The translations under genes were made by a program, and so were the position numbers. From the NCBI GenBank assembly GCA_949358305.1, contig CASHSZ010000136.1, forward strand, positions 188,001 to 241,000: a stretch of 53,000 nucleotides of DNA, given 5' to 3'. Under the pieces are notes generated by a model. The model did not search any database. It was not told the origin of the DNA and saw only the letters and a program-made list of their open reading frames with translations. The number at the start of each line of letters is the position of its first letter. Positions within the stretch are counted from its first letter, which is position 1. Positions 40,418-50,760 of this stretch are shown here, piece by piece. This DNA comes from Strigamia acuminata (taxonomy: Eukaryota; Arthropoda; Chilopoda; Geophilomorpha; Linotaeniidae).

Positions 40418-41622
40418 TGTAATGAATCGCGTTTCCAAGCTGATTTGGATGCGTTTGAAAGACGCCGCGATACAGAAAATGTTGGGAGCCTGGTCCTCGA
40501 GACCTGCCCAGCCGTGAATGTGCGCCTTATGTCGGTAGCTAACACACTCCAGATCCCGATCAAACACGAATATTTATTTGGCCGGGAATTCCGAGCACTA
40601 AAAATGGGGGACAGAAGTTGCTTAGCAATCATAAAAGTTGGGAACAACACGAAAACTCTACGAAAATGCGCTTTTCTCGACGCGTCGGTAAGACCAAGCT
40701 GAACGAATGTCCAGACTTGACTATGCCCGGAGCCAAAAGCAGCACAAGTCCGCGAAGGAATCGAGTATCACCTCAACACTAAACGACTGCCTCGCTGTCG
40801 AAATCAAGCGAGAAACGCGTGCTAACTCGTGCTTATGGCCCGCACGGTCACACGAATCTAAACTAAACTCCGATCTACGCCTAATTAAGCTAAAGCTCCT
40901 GATGTAGAGCGGCGAAACTAAGCTAAACGCGCGTAACATGAAATAAATGACACAAAGATTTCAGATCGAAGGCCAAACGACCCTATCTTGCCTAAATAAT
41001 GACGCGTCACGGCGCTTAAAACACAACGTAAAGAGGTGGAAAACAAAGGAAACAAGTGGCTAAAAAGCCGAGAATTAACTCGGATAATGATGGAATGAAA
41101 GCCCGAAGCCGAATTGCGGAACTTCGGGGCGAGACTAAACGACGAGTGCGTTTAGAAAAAGAGCCGAAACTCAGCCATGATCACTGGCTACCGAAGTAGC
41201 ACCTACGCGGTCGGGATACTGAGTTCAACTGCCTAGAAAGCAGAAAAAAGGGGAAAAGGTAAACTTGGGCTCAACCAAGTTCACCCAATCACAGAAGAGT
41301 CAGTATCCAATCAGTACAGTCGGTGCATACTGATGAGTATGACTCACTACGACGCGTACTGACCAGAATAGAAATGCAAATAGGATTGCATCAGAAACTA
41401 TAAACTAAGATAGAAAAACTAGGAAGAGATAAGAGAAAAGTGAGAGGATGAAAGAAAAGTTAGGAGAGAGTAAGAGAAAAGAAAGACAAAAATGAGGAGA
41501 ATTAGGCTAAACTAAAGATAGGATGAATAACAACATAAGGTAGAAACAATTAGGGTTTATTACAACACAAAACACGGGGAAACAATGCGTACAACTCCTA
41601 CGCGTGAACACGGACCGTGACA
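40418..41622 (-). repeat. Element B 5' LTR
   Basis: 1205 bp, TGT...ACA, partner of 29326-30530, followed by AAAT at 41623-41626. Confidence 0.95.
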
Positions 41623-41626
41623 AAAT

Positions 41627-42048
41627 GATTGATAAAAAAAAAGATTAAGACAAGAAAAATGATATTTCATACGTATTAAAATTCATTATTAATTTTGTGT
41701 GCGTAAACAATAAAATGGGTTGCTATTATGGAAATACTATGAAGAATAAAGCAAAACAAAGAATAAAGCAAACAAAGAATAAAGCAAAACAAAGATGTTT
41801 TGTCGCAGATTTCTGTTCTGTTGCTGTCACATATAGTAATCTAATTTTAACATGTTTAATTGTTTATGAGCGGATACTTTACTAAAGAAAACCCGCATGT
41901 AAGTTTTTTCAATTTTATGCAATTTTTTAGCCCATTTTATATATGTGTTTTAATGTAACAAAAAAAAACATAATTGTGTGATGTTTTTATCATACATATA
42001 TACCTAAGGATTTACGTATGTAAACCGGCAGCGTATTTTTATTGTTAA
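41627..42048 (+). other. AT-rich cluster spacer with small tandem repeat
   Basis: Intergenic DNA between genes 3 and 4. It contains about three copies of a 16-17 base AAGAATAAAGCAAA(A)CA unit at 41740-41795. A 62-codon open frame here (41697-41885) has no supporting signal and is not called. Confidence 0.5.
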
Positions 42049-42867
42049 AAAAAGTACACTATAATTAAAAAAGAAGAAGAAGAAATACCCAAAGATATTG
42101 AAAAGAACTTAAAATTCTATTCTTTCGGTGTGAATCAGAGATCCATATTTATTAAAATGTTACAAGATATGCAGCAGGTGGGTTTGGTGGAAATAGGCAA
42201 TAAACTATCCATGCTCACATTAGGAAAATCAAGAAAGAATACAAAAGTTCCAACACGTTTTGTAATAGATACAAAGGAAAACAATTTATATAATAAACAT
42301 GGGAAAGTCGTTGTTACAAACATAGATAATACAGGATCTGAGATGAAATTTAATCTGAACAATTTAAATGGTCTCTTGGTATCCTATTGTAGCCGATGTA
42401 AAAAGGAATCAAAATCTCTGCTAGCATTTTACCAATTAATGCCAGTGATTTTTATTAGTGGCAATGAATTAAATACAGTTGGAATTTTTAAAAATGCTAA
42501 ATATCTAAAACACGTAGAAGGAGAATTCAAAAGTGAATTTTTAGATTATTTACGGTTTCTGTGGCAAGAAGTAGATATTTTAAATGATGACACTCATCTG
42601 CAGAGAATACCTTACCTAATTTTTTATTTGATACTTGAAAATATACAAGAAATACATCCTGATAAAGTAGACTTACCTGTCGATATATATAAACAATGTG
42701 AACAATCCATAGAGCCAATGCTGAATGTACACCAACTGTTAGTACAAAATGTACGCGAAAATGTAAAGAGTTCATTTGAACTAGATCCTGACGATGTAAT
42801 CTTAGAAATTATACAAATATTTGATAAAAACTATCAAACAGGACTAAAACGCCCGTATTTTATTTAA
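42049..42867 (+). pseudogene. AT-rich cluster gene 4, start uncertain
   Basis: The frame is open from 42049, after a TAA, to the stop at 42867. The first ATG is 42157, giving 236 residues. Codons before it (KFYSFG then NQRSIFIK) look coding, so the start may be lost; an apparent start at 42130 is GTG. The protein is Lys/Ile/Asn-rich. It has a CxxC (YCSRCKKESKS) and a C-terminal acidic/helical region (VDLPVDIYKQCEQS). No family is recognised. Strand, base composition and lack of introns match genes 1-3, so I group it with them. Confidence 0.55.
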
Positions 42868-42895
42868 ATACCAATTGCTATAAAGTAGAGCAGAG

Positions 42896-42982
42896 TCTCA
42901 ATATTCCAACTCTGTTGCGATCCTCCGGGCTTTCCACTCTAAAACAAATACTTACCTGGTTTGGAGTGGTTCGCAATTGAGA
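42896..42982. other. Nested hairpin with a 5' splice-site sequence in its apical loop
   Basis: Three nested complementary blocks pair: 42896-42902 with 42976-42982, 42915-42920 with 42971-42976 (sharing one base with the outer block), and 42934-42939 with 42964-42969, plus CAAA/TTTG just inside. The apical loop reads ATACTTACCTGG on the plus strand, identical to the U1 snRNA 5' end, or CCAGGTAAGTAT, a perfect donor site, on the minus strand. TATA-like motifs lie just upstream on the minus strand (43000-42985). Its role is unknown. Confidence 0.55.
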
Positions 42983-43191
42983 TGCCGTTTATAGGCCTTA
43001 TACTCGGTTGCCTGTGTGGTGTCTAGGGGTAATTTTATGAAAGGAAAACGACAGTTTGAATTGAATAAAAAACAAAAATGTTTTATTTGTGCGAAAATTA
43101 CAAATATAATTACAGGAAATATAATTAACGAATTTACTAGAATTAGTGGTTAAAACTAGGAAGAAGAAAAAGAAGAGGAATGGGAAATGAG

Positions 43192-44206
43192 TCAAGTGAA
43201 ACGGTTACGCTCACTTGAAACAAAGGAAAAAGGCGCCAACAACGACGGTTGATCGTTGGGCGCGAGTATTTGGGGCGCAACAAACGGCTGCTTGTTGCGC
43301 TCGGAAAATGGCGAGACGTACTCGCCTGAGAAATATTATTTCTCGATGAAAACTGCTGCTTTCTATTCGTAAGCTCCGGAGTAAAGCTCGCAGGTGGCTT
43401 ACGAATATCGGCGACGATTCTCTACGAGAAGTTTTGCCGTTGACGACGACGATGAGAGTACCAGAGTAAAACTCGATGGCGCTCTCACAATAATCAAACA
43501 ACGAGCAGGGAACAAATTTCCTTCGCTCGTTCGATGGCGATGAACAGTGAACTCCGGAGTAAAGCTCGCAGGTGGTTCACTGTCTTCTCACGATGGTTGA
43601 CGGCGACGGGTTGCTCGATCGACGGAGGCGAATCACGGAACAAGTCAACGCGACTCGACGGCGGCGGGTGAGCGGAGTTTCTCGGGCGTTACCCGAAATT
43701 CGTATTCTGTGCGCAAATGTGGCTGGTTCCACCGAAATCTATTCAGTGGAAACAGCAATGTCTCTTAACTCACCAAAACGTATAAACCCGGTCAGCACTT
43801 GGAATCCTTTTGTTTGAAGTTCTTCAGTGATGATCATGTGGGTTGTTTGTTGTTGGTGTGTTGTGTCAAGAGTGGGCCAAACCGCCAAAATTTGGGGTTT
43901 TATGCACTCTCGAAATCTGCGCACGAAATATGTGCAGATTACTAATTTTGGCACAACAAAGGATCTTGTTGCGCCAAAAGCCGTTATTATTACATCATAA
44001 CCGTTGGCTATGGGAAGGGTGGCGTGTGCCAGACACGCTTCAAACATGCGCAGCGGATGCTGCGCAGACGTTGTATTTTAGTGAGACAATGGATTTTGCC
44101 TCGCTAAGCGGTTAATTAACGCTTCACCCCACATAATATTGGGGTGAACCGTGTTAGGGGAGTTTTTTCCCCCTAAATTATGTAATTGTTTGGCGTGTGC
44201 CAAACA
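43192..44206. repeat. Dense array of consecutive hairpins
   Basis: Perfect or near-perfect inverted repeats follow one another. Arms are 43192-43199/43211-43218, 43240-43245/43253-43258, 43275-43283/43292-43300, 43310-43315/43321-43326, 43328-43334/43338-43344, 43364-43374/43397-43407, 43453-43458/43482-43487, 43500-43506/43525-43531, 43544-43552/43575-43583, 43914-43920/43934-43940, 43946-43959/43966-43979, 44022-44027/44033-44038, 44047-44054/44059-44066, 44123-44130/44141-44148, 44154-44160/44170-44176 and 44187-44194/44199-44206. More follow to 45469 (for example 44633-44640/44644-44651, 44935-44945/44952-44963, 45451-45457/45463-45469). Confidence 0.85.
43364..43583. repeat. Two hairpins with identical 22-nt core and unrelated stems
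   Basis: Cores 43375-43396 and 43553-43574 are identical (starting TCCGGAGTAAAG). The first sits on an 11-bp perfect stem (arm TATTCGTAAGC), the second on a 9-bp perfect stem (arm ACAGTGAAC). A third, at 43453-43487, has a variant core CCAGAGTAAAACTCG. The core can fold as GAG-TAAAG-CTC closed by CC/GG. Confidence 0.85.
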
Positions 44207-45532
44207 CAAATATTACAGAATAAAACGTAAATACAACTTCTTTCGTGGTGACTCTTTTTATTAAATAAAACACATTAAATTTGAATAAAAGTGGCTCAGG
44301 GTCACCACAACTCTTAGCCCAATTCTTCGATAATCCGACCCTTGTCCGACATGTCTTCATGTCATTAAAACTCATAGATTTTCTATGTAACTTGGTAAAC
44401 TTAAAAACTTTACCCAAAGGAATTTTTTGTTAATGAGCTTACATAGTTATTGCTTCTTAAAACTCTGTACTGCCAAACATTAGGGATTGGGTTTGCCAAC
44501 ATTTCGCTTTGTGGACGACCTTTCATGACAGCGTTGTGGTGACCCGACTGGGGTGGGGCACGAAGAGTTTCTCTCGTGGCCTACATACGGGTAAAAAGGG
44601 GGAGTCGCACGCGCGCCTCCCTTCCCTCAGAGCATTGACTTCCAGTCAATGGACGGGCGTCTGCCCTGGGGGAGTGGGGGAGATTCGTCTTCTCCACTAT
44701 TGGGTGGCTTTAGTCACCTGTCACCCCCCGCTTTGTGCAAAGGAATTCGCCTTGCACTGAGCGGGCAGAACCAACACAAAAATCAACCAAGATACACGTA
44801 AAAGCCAAACGTCCTAAAACGATCAAGCCTAAGTACAAAGACTTCAGGAGTGACCTAGGACAAGGGACTTTCAACGTGAGTACGATTGATTTGTGTTAAC
44901 CTCCGCAGAGTAACCTGCGAAACAAGATTACCACACTATTTTAGCAAGCCAGCTAGAAATAGTAAACCTACTCCAATTTAGCGAGTTGTGCAGACAAACG
45001 GTCGCACAAGCCTAAATTGCAGTAACCACGACGAGCGTTCCCGCCGCTGTGTGTATCGCCGGGAACCACCAAGCGTCCGCCGCTGTGTGATCGCTGGACA
45101 CCTACAAAAAACCCTAAACCTAGACAACAGACCAGAAGTAAGACCTTTCAGGCATTCACTCGCGCCCGACCAGCGTGAGCCCGAAGGACCGAACGAGAAA
45201 CGTGAGACGAGGACGCCATTCATTGCCACGCCGGCCCAAGACGACACCACGTTGCCACGCGGACGCCATCTTGGATCCAGAGCGCCAACAAAGGACGACC
45301 TCGACCAGTTTCCCGCCAACTTCACACACCTTACCTTTTACCCTTATTCCTTTACATATTTTATACCTTTTACCTGTACATTCCCGTATAATAAATACAT
45401 TTATTATATTTACCATTTTACATTGTTTGCCGTTTCACATTATTTGGGTAACCGCTTGAGCAAAGCGGTATTGCGAGATTAGAGAGTGACTCATACCACG
45501 TATCAGCGACAGACCGAGTTGAGCGCGACACG

Positions 45533-45550
45533 TGGGGGCCTGTCCGGGAT
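45533..45550 (+). other. Element E primer binding site
   Basis: TGGGGGCCTGTCCGGGAT, two bases after the LTR end, resembles the tRNA-Pro type primer site TGGGGGCTCGTCCGGGAT known from retroviruses, with two mismatches. Confidence 0.65.
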
Positions 45551-45598
45551 CGATTTAAACGACTCGAATAGAACTTGAGATCATTTTCATACCCAAAA

Positions 45599-48500
45599 AT
45601 GGCAGACAATATCCGAGTAACGGATTCCGACTCCGACGCAAACAAGAGAGCCGGCAGTCGTAAAGGCGCCGACTATCACTTGCGATCTGGAGGTCCCTTA
45701 CCCAAAGCCTCAGCGCACGAAGCGAGGCAAAAACGGCGCAAGCCTAAACCCGATCGCAGAAGCGCATCGGAGGCATCGCACCCGTCTCGTTCCGAGACGA
45801 GGCCGCGATTGGACGAGACAGAGCGGGGTGAAGAGCAATCTCACTCCAAACTGCCGCGTTCTAACCGTGACGGCGAGACGAGCGGAAACGAGGTTTTATC
45901 CCGTAACCCATCGCCTCGTCTAACGCACGACACCGAGGTGGGCAGTCCGAAAGCGGCGTCTCCGATACAAAAGACGGCCTCAAATACGACAGCTAATTCG
46001 GCACTAAACACGCCAATTACGCAAAGCCGCCCAGCTTCGGTCAGGTCCGAAGGACACAAGTCCAATGCGTCAAATACTGAGCGTGTTCCGAGCCAGCCTT
46101 ACAGCGTCTCGGCCACATTGGTTGACACGATGCAGTTGGCACAGGCAGAAGGTGTACGATACACTCTGCCAACGGGAAAAATAACTGTGTACGAAACATT
46201 ACAAATCGTACGTGCAGCTTTAAGAGCGCACAGGTTATCCCCAGAAATCACCGTTGTTAAAGATGCATACGCTCAACAAATGGTAGATTCCGCTCAATTC
46301 GAAGCGGATGCCGAGAATGAGGCCCGACAAGCCATCCGCGAGAGAAAGCGGAAGCTGGCGGAAAGAGAAGCGCGAGCTCTCGAGTACGGCAAATCCCAGC
46401 GCGTTCCAACCACTCCAGAAGAGGTGGAAATAGTTGATCGAGCCTTACATGCACATCGTTATGCATTTCGTTCTCAACAAGAAGCTGAACAAGCTTTCAT
46501 GACTAGGCTGCAACGAGACAAACCAAAATCCGTTCGCAAGCCAGAAGTTAGCTCGTCCGAATTGTCCGACGAGAGCGTAGAAGGCGACCCGAAGCGCACG
46601 CCGAAGGTCAGCCCCAAACCCGAGCGAAAAAAGGAAGTGCCAGTCACTCCACGCAAACGGGAAGTCTCGACCGAACAACGCGTTCGACCTCGCATGATGG
46701 CGTTAGACGATAACACTAACAACGCTATCAACCGATTAATAAATGCGAACAACGCGCGTCGTAACGAAGAACAGACTCACACGAGCCGACAACGCGACGA
46801 CCCGCGGGGTAACGACTGGCAACAGCCGGTACCCATCCTCAAAGACGACGGACCTTCGAGAAAACATTCCGAAGACCGCACCTCGTCACGAGAGGAACGT
46901 CAACGCGAGAGAGGACAGCAACAGTATCACTACGGAAACAGTGATTCGTCGTCGGATGGACTGGAGTCGAATGCACCCAGTCATCACGATTCGGAGAGAG
47001 GTTCTGGAGAGAGACGAAGGGAAAGAGAACGCGATGAACGCAGGGAAAGGGAACGTGACGACCGTCGTAGGGGCCGGAAAGAGTCAAACTCTTCACGGCG
47101 CAACCCGCCACGCCGCTCACCGTCTCCCGACCCCAGCTCCGACCCCTCGTCCAACGACGACAGACGAAATGATAAATCAAGTAATCGCCGGAAGAGATCC
47201 AACTCTCCGCGCGATAGGGAGAAACGACGTCGATCGGAAAATAGCGACCACCGACGGGAGGAGTTTCAGGACCTTCCCCGACAAAGCGCGTTTACCGATT
47301 CGACGGGTCGGCAGTATACGATGGGAGAGCTTGGAAGAGCCCTGCTTGGCTCGTTAAAAGCCGAGGGAATCGATCTGAGCAAACGAAACGATCGTAATCG
47401 TAGCACTGGCGACCGCGTAAAGAAAAAATACGCTGTCTCCCGACGTGACACCATGAGTGTTACCGGGAATATTAGGTGGCAATTTTATATTCAGAACCGT
47501 TTCGACGGGTCATGGAAAGCGGGAGATCGCTTCCTTGACGAAGTAATTCGAATTAAGACTGCCACTAAAGCCACCGTAGGAGACATGCTCACCCACGGTA
47601 TTGTCGAGCTAATGACAGGCTCGGCACGTGAGTGGTACCAAGGATTGAAAGGCGTCAATTGGGACGACTTTTTAATGAGATTCGACCTGCGCTACGGCGA
47701 GACACCCGAGGAGGTGAGCCGAAAGATGCGAGGTCTTCGCCAGATGCCTGGTGAAACCATAATGGATTACGACATTCGCGCCAGATTGTTGTTCGAAAAG
47801 GCCCCGATGGAATTTCATGCCACGGGATTCAACCTTTTCTTTCTCGGCGGTTTGTCGGAGTACTCGCAACGGGTGCTACTTGAAGAAAGGGCACCGACAG
47901 GAGGCAGCTACGAGGAGATGAGCGCCTTCCTGTTCGAGAACACGATAGATATCGAGAAGAGGTATTATTCCGCTTTACCAGAAGCGGAGAAAGCAGCAAC
48001 CGCTAACCGTCTCAAGTTGAGTGCGGAAAGATATGGGGCGACAGATAAAATTATGCGCCCTACTGAATATCTTAGCAGTATAATGGAGCTGGCAGAAGCT
48101 AGCGTTGGTTTACAAATAAAAAACAAACTGACATCCACGCTGCCTTCCAACCCTTTGGCCGCCCCTAAAAAGACACCGACAGCGTCAGCCATGCAAGCGA
48201 CACTGGAGGAGGTCAAGGAGGGGGAGGAAACCGAACAAAATGTCGGAAAATCAGACGAAAAAGAAGAAAAAGATGATTATTCGACGGACGAAGAAATACG
48301 AAGTTATCGCGACACTCTATCAACGGGTTGCGATGAAGAAGGACCGCTAGTACATCTCATCCATCGAGATAGAGCGGTAGAAGAATTTCGCGCCAGGTTA
48401 AAACCAAATGCCGGCCGAATTCCGAAGTATTTTCGAAAAAATTACACGCCACCATCGAAAGTAGACCCTGAAAAAAAGAAATCGATTGAAGCCCCAAGAG

Positions 48501-48679
48501 ACAAATCAAATATTCGTTGTTTTAAGTGTAACCAACCGGGTCACTATTCCAATGAGTGCCCAAGAACAGCGAAAGAAGACGCTAAGTTTGACGCAATAAT
48601 GAAGCAGATGGCAGAGATTAAACTCGCCATGGCAAAAAACGAGTCAAAAAACGAGTCAGCGCAGGCGGCGAAGAAATAA
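45599..48679 (+). CDS. Element E gag, unusually long (1026 residues)
   Basis: The first ATG is 45599 (MADNIRVTDSDSD); the same frame is open 24 bases upstream but only from TTG. The N-terminal 600 residues are disordered, rich in Arg, Ser, Glu and Asp, with SR/RE/RD-type runs (ERERDERRERERDD). A Retrotrans_gag domain follows at about 625-740 (REWYQGLKGVNWDDFLMRFDLRYGET, MPGETIMDYDIRARLL). A CCHC knuckle (CFKCNQPGHYSNEC) sits at about residue 974, close to the C terminus. Gypsy gags are usually 300-500 residues, so the long basic extension is unusual. It ends at TAA 48677-48679, just past a dual -1 frameshift site. Confidence 0.92.
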   Translation: MADNIRVTDSDSDANKRAGSRKGADYHLRSGGPLPKASAHEARQKRRKPKPDRRSASEASHPSRSETRPRLDETERGEEQSHSKLPRSNRDGETSGNEVLSRNPSPRLTHDTEVGSPKAASPIQKTASNTTANSALNTPITQSRPASVRSEGHKSNASNTERVPSQPYSVSATLVDTMQLAQAEGVRYTLPTGKITVYETLQIVRAALRAHRLSPEITVVKDAYAQQMVDSAQFEADAENEARQAIRERKRKLAEREARALEYGKSQRVPTTPEEVEIVDRALHAHRYAFRSQQEAEQAFMTRLQRDKPKSVRKPEVSSSELSDESVEGDPKRTPKVSPKPERKKEVPVTPRKREVSTEQRVRPRMMALDDNTNNAINRLINANNARRNEEQTHTSRQRDDPRGNDWQQPVPILKDDGPSRKHSEDRTSSREERQRERGQQQYHYGNSDSSSDGLESNAPSHHDSERGSGERRRERERDERRERERDDRRRGRKESNSSRRNPPRRSPSPDPSSDPSSNDDRRNDKSSNRRKRSNSPRDREKRRRSENSDHRREEFQDLPRQSAFTDSTGRQYTMGELGRALLGSLKAEGIDLSKRNDRNRSTGDRVKKKYAVSRRDTMSVTGNIRWQFYIQNRFDGSWKAGDRFLDEVIRIKTATKATVGDMLTHGIVELMTGSAREWYQGLKGVNWDDFLMRFDLRYGETPEEVSRKMRGLRQMPGETIMDYDIRARLLFEKAPMEFHATGFNLFFLGGLSEYSQRVLLEERAPTGGSYEEMSAFLFENTIDIEKRYYSALPEAEKAATANRLKLSAERYGATDKIMRPTEYLSSIMELAEASVGLQIKNKLTSTLPSNPLAAPKKTPTASAMQATLEEVKEGEETEQNVGKSDEKEEKDDYSTDEEIRSYRDTLSTGCDEEGPLVHLIHRDRAVEEFRARLKPNAGRIPKYFRKNYTPPSKVDPEKKKSIEAPRDKSNIRCFKCNQPGHYSNECPRTAKEDAKFDAIMKQMAEIKLAMAKNESKNESAQAAKK

Positions 48680-48697
48680 CTTCTCGACCGTCTGCGC
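48634..48697 (+). other. Element E -1 frameshift signal: two A AAA AAC sites plus stem
   Basis: AAAAAAC occurs twice, at 48634-48640 and 48646-48652, both in the X XXY YYZ phase of gag. Six bases after the second, 48659-48668 pairs with 48688-48697 (10 bp, one G-U), with the gag stop in the loop. The -1 frame is the pol frame and is open through to pol. Confidence 0.88.
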
Positions 48698-50457
48698 CAT
48701 TCATGAAGAAGAAGGGGTTTAACAAAGGGTTCGATAAGCCGCCACCAGTCAAAGAAATGGGTAGTGACATAGCTAACGCCCAGATCCAAGACAGGGCCAA
48801 CAACGCTTTGCAGGTAATTACCGCAAACGCTGAGGCTGAGGCGGAAGAACCGAACCTACTGCTTGAAGAATTACCTCAAGTAGTCAACGAAGACACAGAA
48901 GAATTTCGTGTTTTCATGTGCAACGTGGCGGTCGAATACACCAGCCGCCTATGTATGCTGCCCATGACAATAGAACGCGAAAAAATTATGGGACTATTAG
49001 ACTCGGGAGCAGATCGCTCGTTCGTTTCCGAAGACATAGTAGCATCATTGGGTCTCACCGATAAGATAAAAGGCGTTAATAAAAATGTACGTCTAAAAAC
49101 CGCCAACGGAATGGCGCGTCCAAAAGGAGTTATATTATTGACCATGGAGTGGCTCGGAGGGGTAGAACAGCACCCTTTCCTGGTCCTGCCCACGTGCGAC
49201 AGAATTTTTCTGTTGGGCCTAGACCTCATGGCGTCAATGGAAATACAACCAAATCCAATAACGAAATCTTGGAATTATATCAGAAATGATAAGGAAAGAC
49301 CCGCAATTGTCGTGCCACCAGCTCTTATCAAAGAAGCGGCCGACAAGACACAGTGGGAAAAAGGCCTAAAGAAATTCGTTCAAGACTACGATTTTAAAGC
49401 ATTCGTAATAGAATTGCAACGGGACAATGTAGTGGAAACGCTTGTCGCCGACGCCGCTTTAGAATTAAACGAAGCGGCAGCCCTACGAAGGGTCCTACTT
49501 AGATATGAGGGGATCCTGTCGAAAAAACCGGGCAGAACGAATAGGGCTATTCACGAAATTAAATTGACGGATAATAAACCTATACGAGTTGCGTATAAGG
49601 GAATGAACCCGCAAAAACGTGAAATAGTGCAAAAAATGTTCCAAGAAATGCTAGACAGCGGCATTGTCTCCGAGGCCCAGGGAGAATACGCGACGCGAGT
49701 TGTGCTCGTGATGCGCCCGGGCTCGGATCCGCGTCTATGCATTGATTACCGCCCATTAAACGCGGTGACGGAGATAGATCCCATACAGATGCCGTCGATC
49801 GAATCCATTTTGAGAGAGCTTAGTCCCTTTTCTTGGGTTACGACGATGGATCTGTCGAAGGGATACTGGCAAGTAGAGATGAGGCCAGAGGATAAACTAA
49901 AGACAGCATTTTACTCGCCAATTGGACGGTTGATGTTCAACGTCATGCCGTTTGGTTTAGTGAACGCTCCCAGTACCTTTCAGAGACTAATCGAAAGCGT
50001 ATTGGGTGATATCCTGCATCAGTTTGTGTGGGCATACCTAGATGACATAGTTATTGCCTCTAAAACATTCGAAGAGCACATTGAGCACATCGACCAAGTG
50101 CTCACCCGGCTGGCAAAAGCTGGGTTACACGTTCACCTGGGCAAGAGCAAGTTCTGTAGAAAGGAGCTTGCCTTCCTGGGTTATCGCATTGGAGTCAATG
50201 GTTTAGCTATTGGCCCCGAAAAAATTGATGCGATTAATCGTTTCCCACCACCCGAGGACGTTAAAGGTGTCCAACGGTTTATGGGAATGATAAACTTCTT
50301 CGGCAGGTTGCTACCGGGTCTAGCTGAAGTGGCAGCCCCAGTTACCGACCTCCTGAAGAATGAAAACGAATTTGTATGGTCAAATGAGTGCAACATCGCA
50401 TTTAATGCGATAAAGAGGATGCTGACGGAAGTCGGCGTTGTTAGCTTGCTGTGGTAA
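48640..50457 (+). pseudogene. Element E pol, truncated after RT by element F
   Basis: Entered by -1 slip at 48634-48652; there is also an ATG at 48703, taken as residue 1. The protease has GLLDSGADRS (D100). RT has the usual blocks: RLCIDYRPLNAVT, TTMDLSKGYWQVE, PFGLVNAPSTFQR and AYLDDIVIAS (first D at 447). The text becomes non-homologous after RMLTEVGV near 50438, where the copia LTR starts, and a chance stop closes the frame at 50457. RNase H and integrase are absent from the window. Confidence 0.88.
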
Positions 50458-50748
50458 TTTACCTAATTGTATATATCGTATTATCAAGCGCCATTGTTCT
50501 CACACTTATTAATGTAATTGTTTACGTTCGCATTGCGTTGCATTGCGATCGTTCCAGTGTATTATTTGTATGTCATGCCAACAGGTGGCACTGTATACCT
50601 TAGGCGGTCATGTGACTTCAGAATAAACACTCACTTGACTTTTGGCTTTGAACCACTTAAGATCACGTGTATTTCTTTCCTGCAAAGGAGTTTTTCCACA
50701 CCACTGCGGTTTTAATTAATCCACACAAGTTTCCACTAAAACTCAACA
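50439..50748 (+). repeat. Element F (copia) 5' LTR
   Basis: About 310 bp from TGTTAGC (50439; TGTGGTAAT at 50450 is an alternative start) to ...AACTCAACA at 50748. It interrupts element E pol and is followed by a copia-type primer site. The partner LTR is outside the window, so the left end is approximate. Confidence 0.6.
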
Positions 50749-50750
50749 AG

Positions 50751-50760
50751 GTTATGGGCC
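50751..50760 (+). other. Element F primer site, half-tRNA initiator-Met type
   Basis: GTTATGGGCC resembles the Drosophila copia primer site, which pairs inside the anticodon arm of initiator tRNA-Met and not with its 3' end (established for copia). The position, two bases after the LTR, fits. Confidence 0.65.

Larger units (their letters stand above)
29326..41622 (-). mobile_element. Element B: Ty3/gypsy LTR retrotransposon with extra downstream gene
   Basis: 12.3 kb between AAAT target duplications (29322-29325 and 41623-41626). LTRs of 1205 bp begin TGTAATG and end GTGACA and differ at about ten positions. Coding order right to left is gag, pol, then the CxxCxGxG gene. It is related to element A across pol and the extra gene but has a different primer tRNA. 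It landed in a cluster intergenic gap. Confidence 0.95.
43020..45530 (+). repeat. Putative 5' LTR of element E (left end uncertain)
   Basis: The right end is firm: ...GCGACA at 45530, then two bases and a primer site at 45533. An AATAAA near 45390 fits an R region. The left end is a guess: TGTCTAG at 43020 shares TGTC with the ACA/TGT end pattern and marks the change from AT-rich cluster DNA to GC-richer sequence. TGTGG at 44510 is an alternative. The other LTR lies outside the window. The interval holds no gene but is packed with hairpins. Confidence 0.5.
43020..50438 (+). mobile_element. Element E: Ty3/gypsy retrotransposon, cut by element F
   Basis: LTR/leader, primer site, long gag and the 5' two thirds of pol are in order on the plus strand. 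Coding stops making gypsy sense at about 50438, where the copia LTR begins. The rest of pol and the 3' LTR would lie to the right of the window. Confidence 0.8.

Noticed and set aside
41697-41885. Small plus-strand gene
   Set aside because: Starts in a short tandem repeat, begins with a non-ATG-supported context and shows no domain.
42948-42959. U1 snRNA gene
   Set aside because: Only the first 12 bases match; the stem-loops and Sm site of U1 do not follow.
43192-44206. CRISPR array or simple tandem repeat
   Set aside because: Arms and loops differ from hairpin to hairpin and there is no constant repeat-spacer unit.
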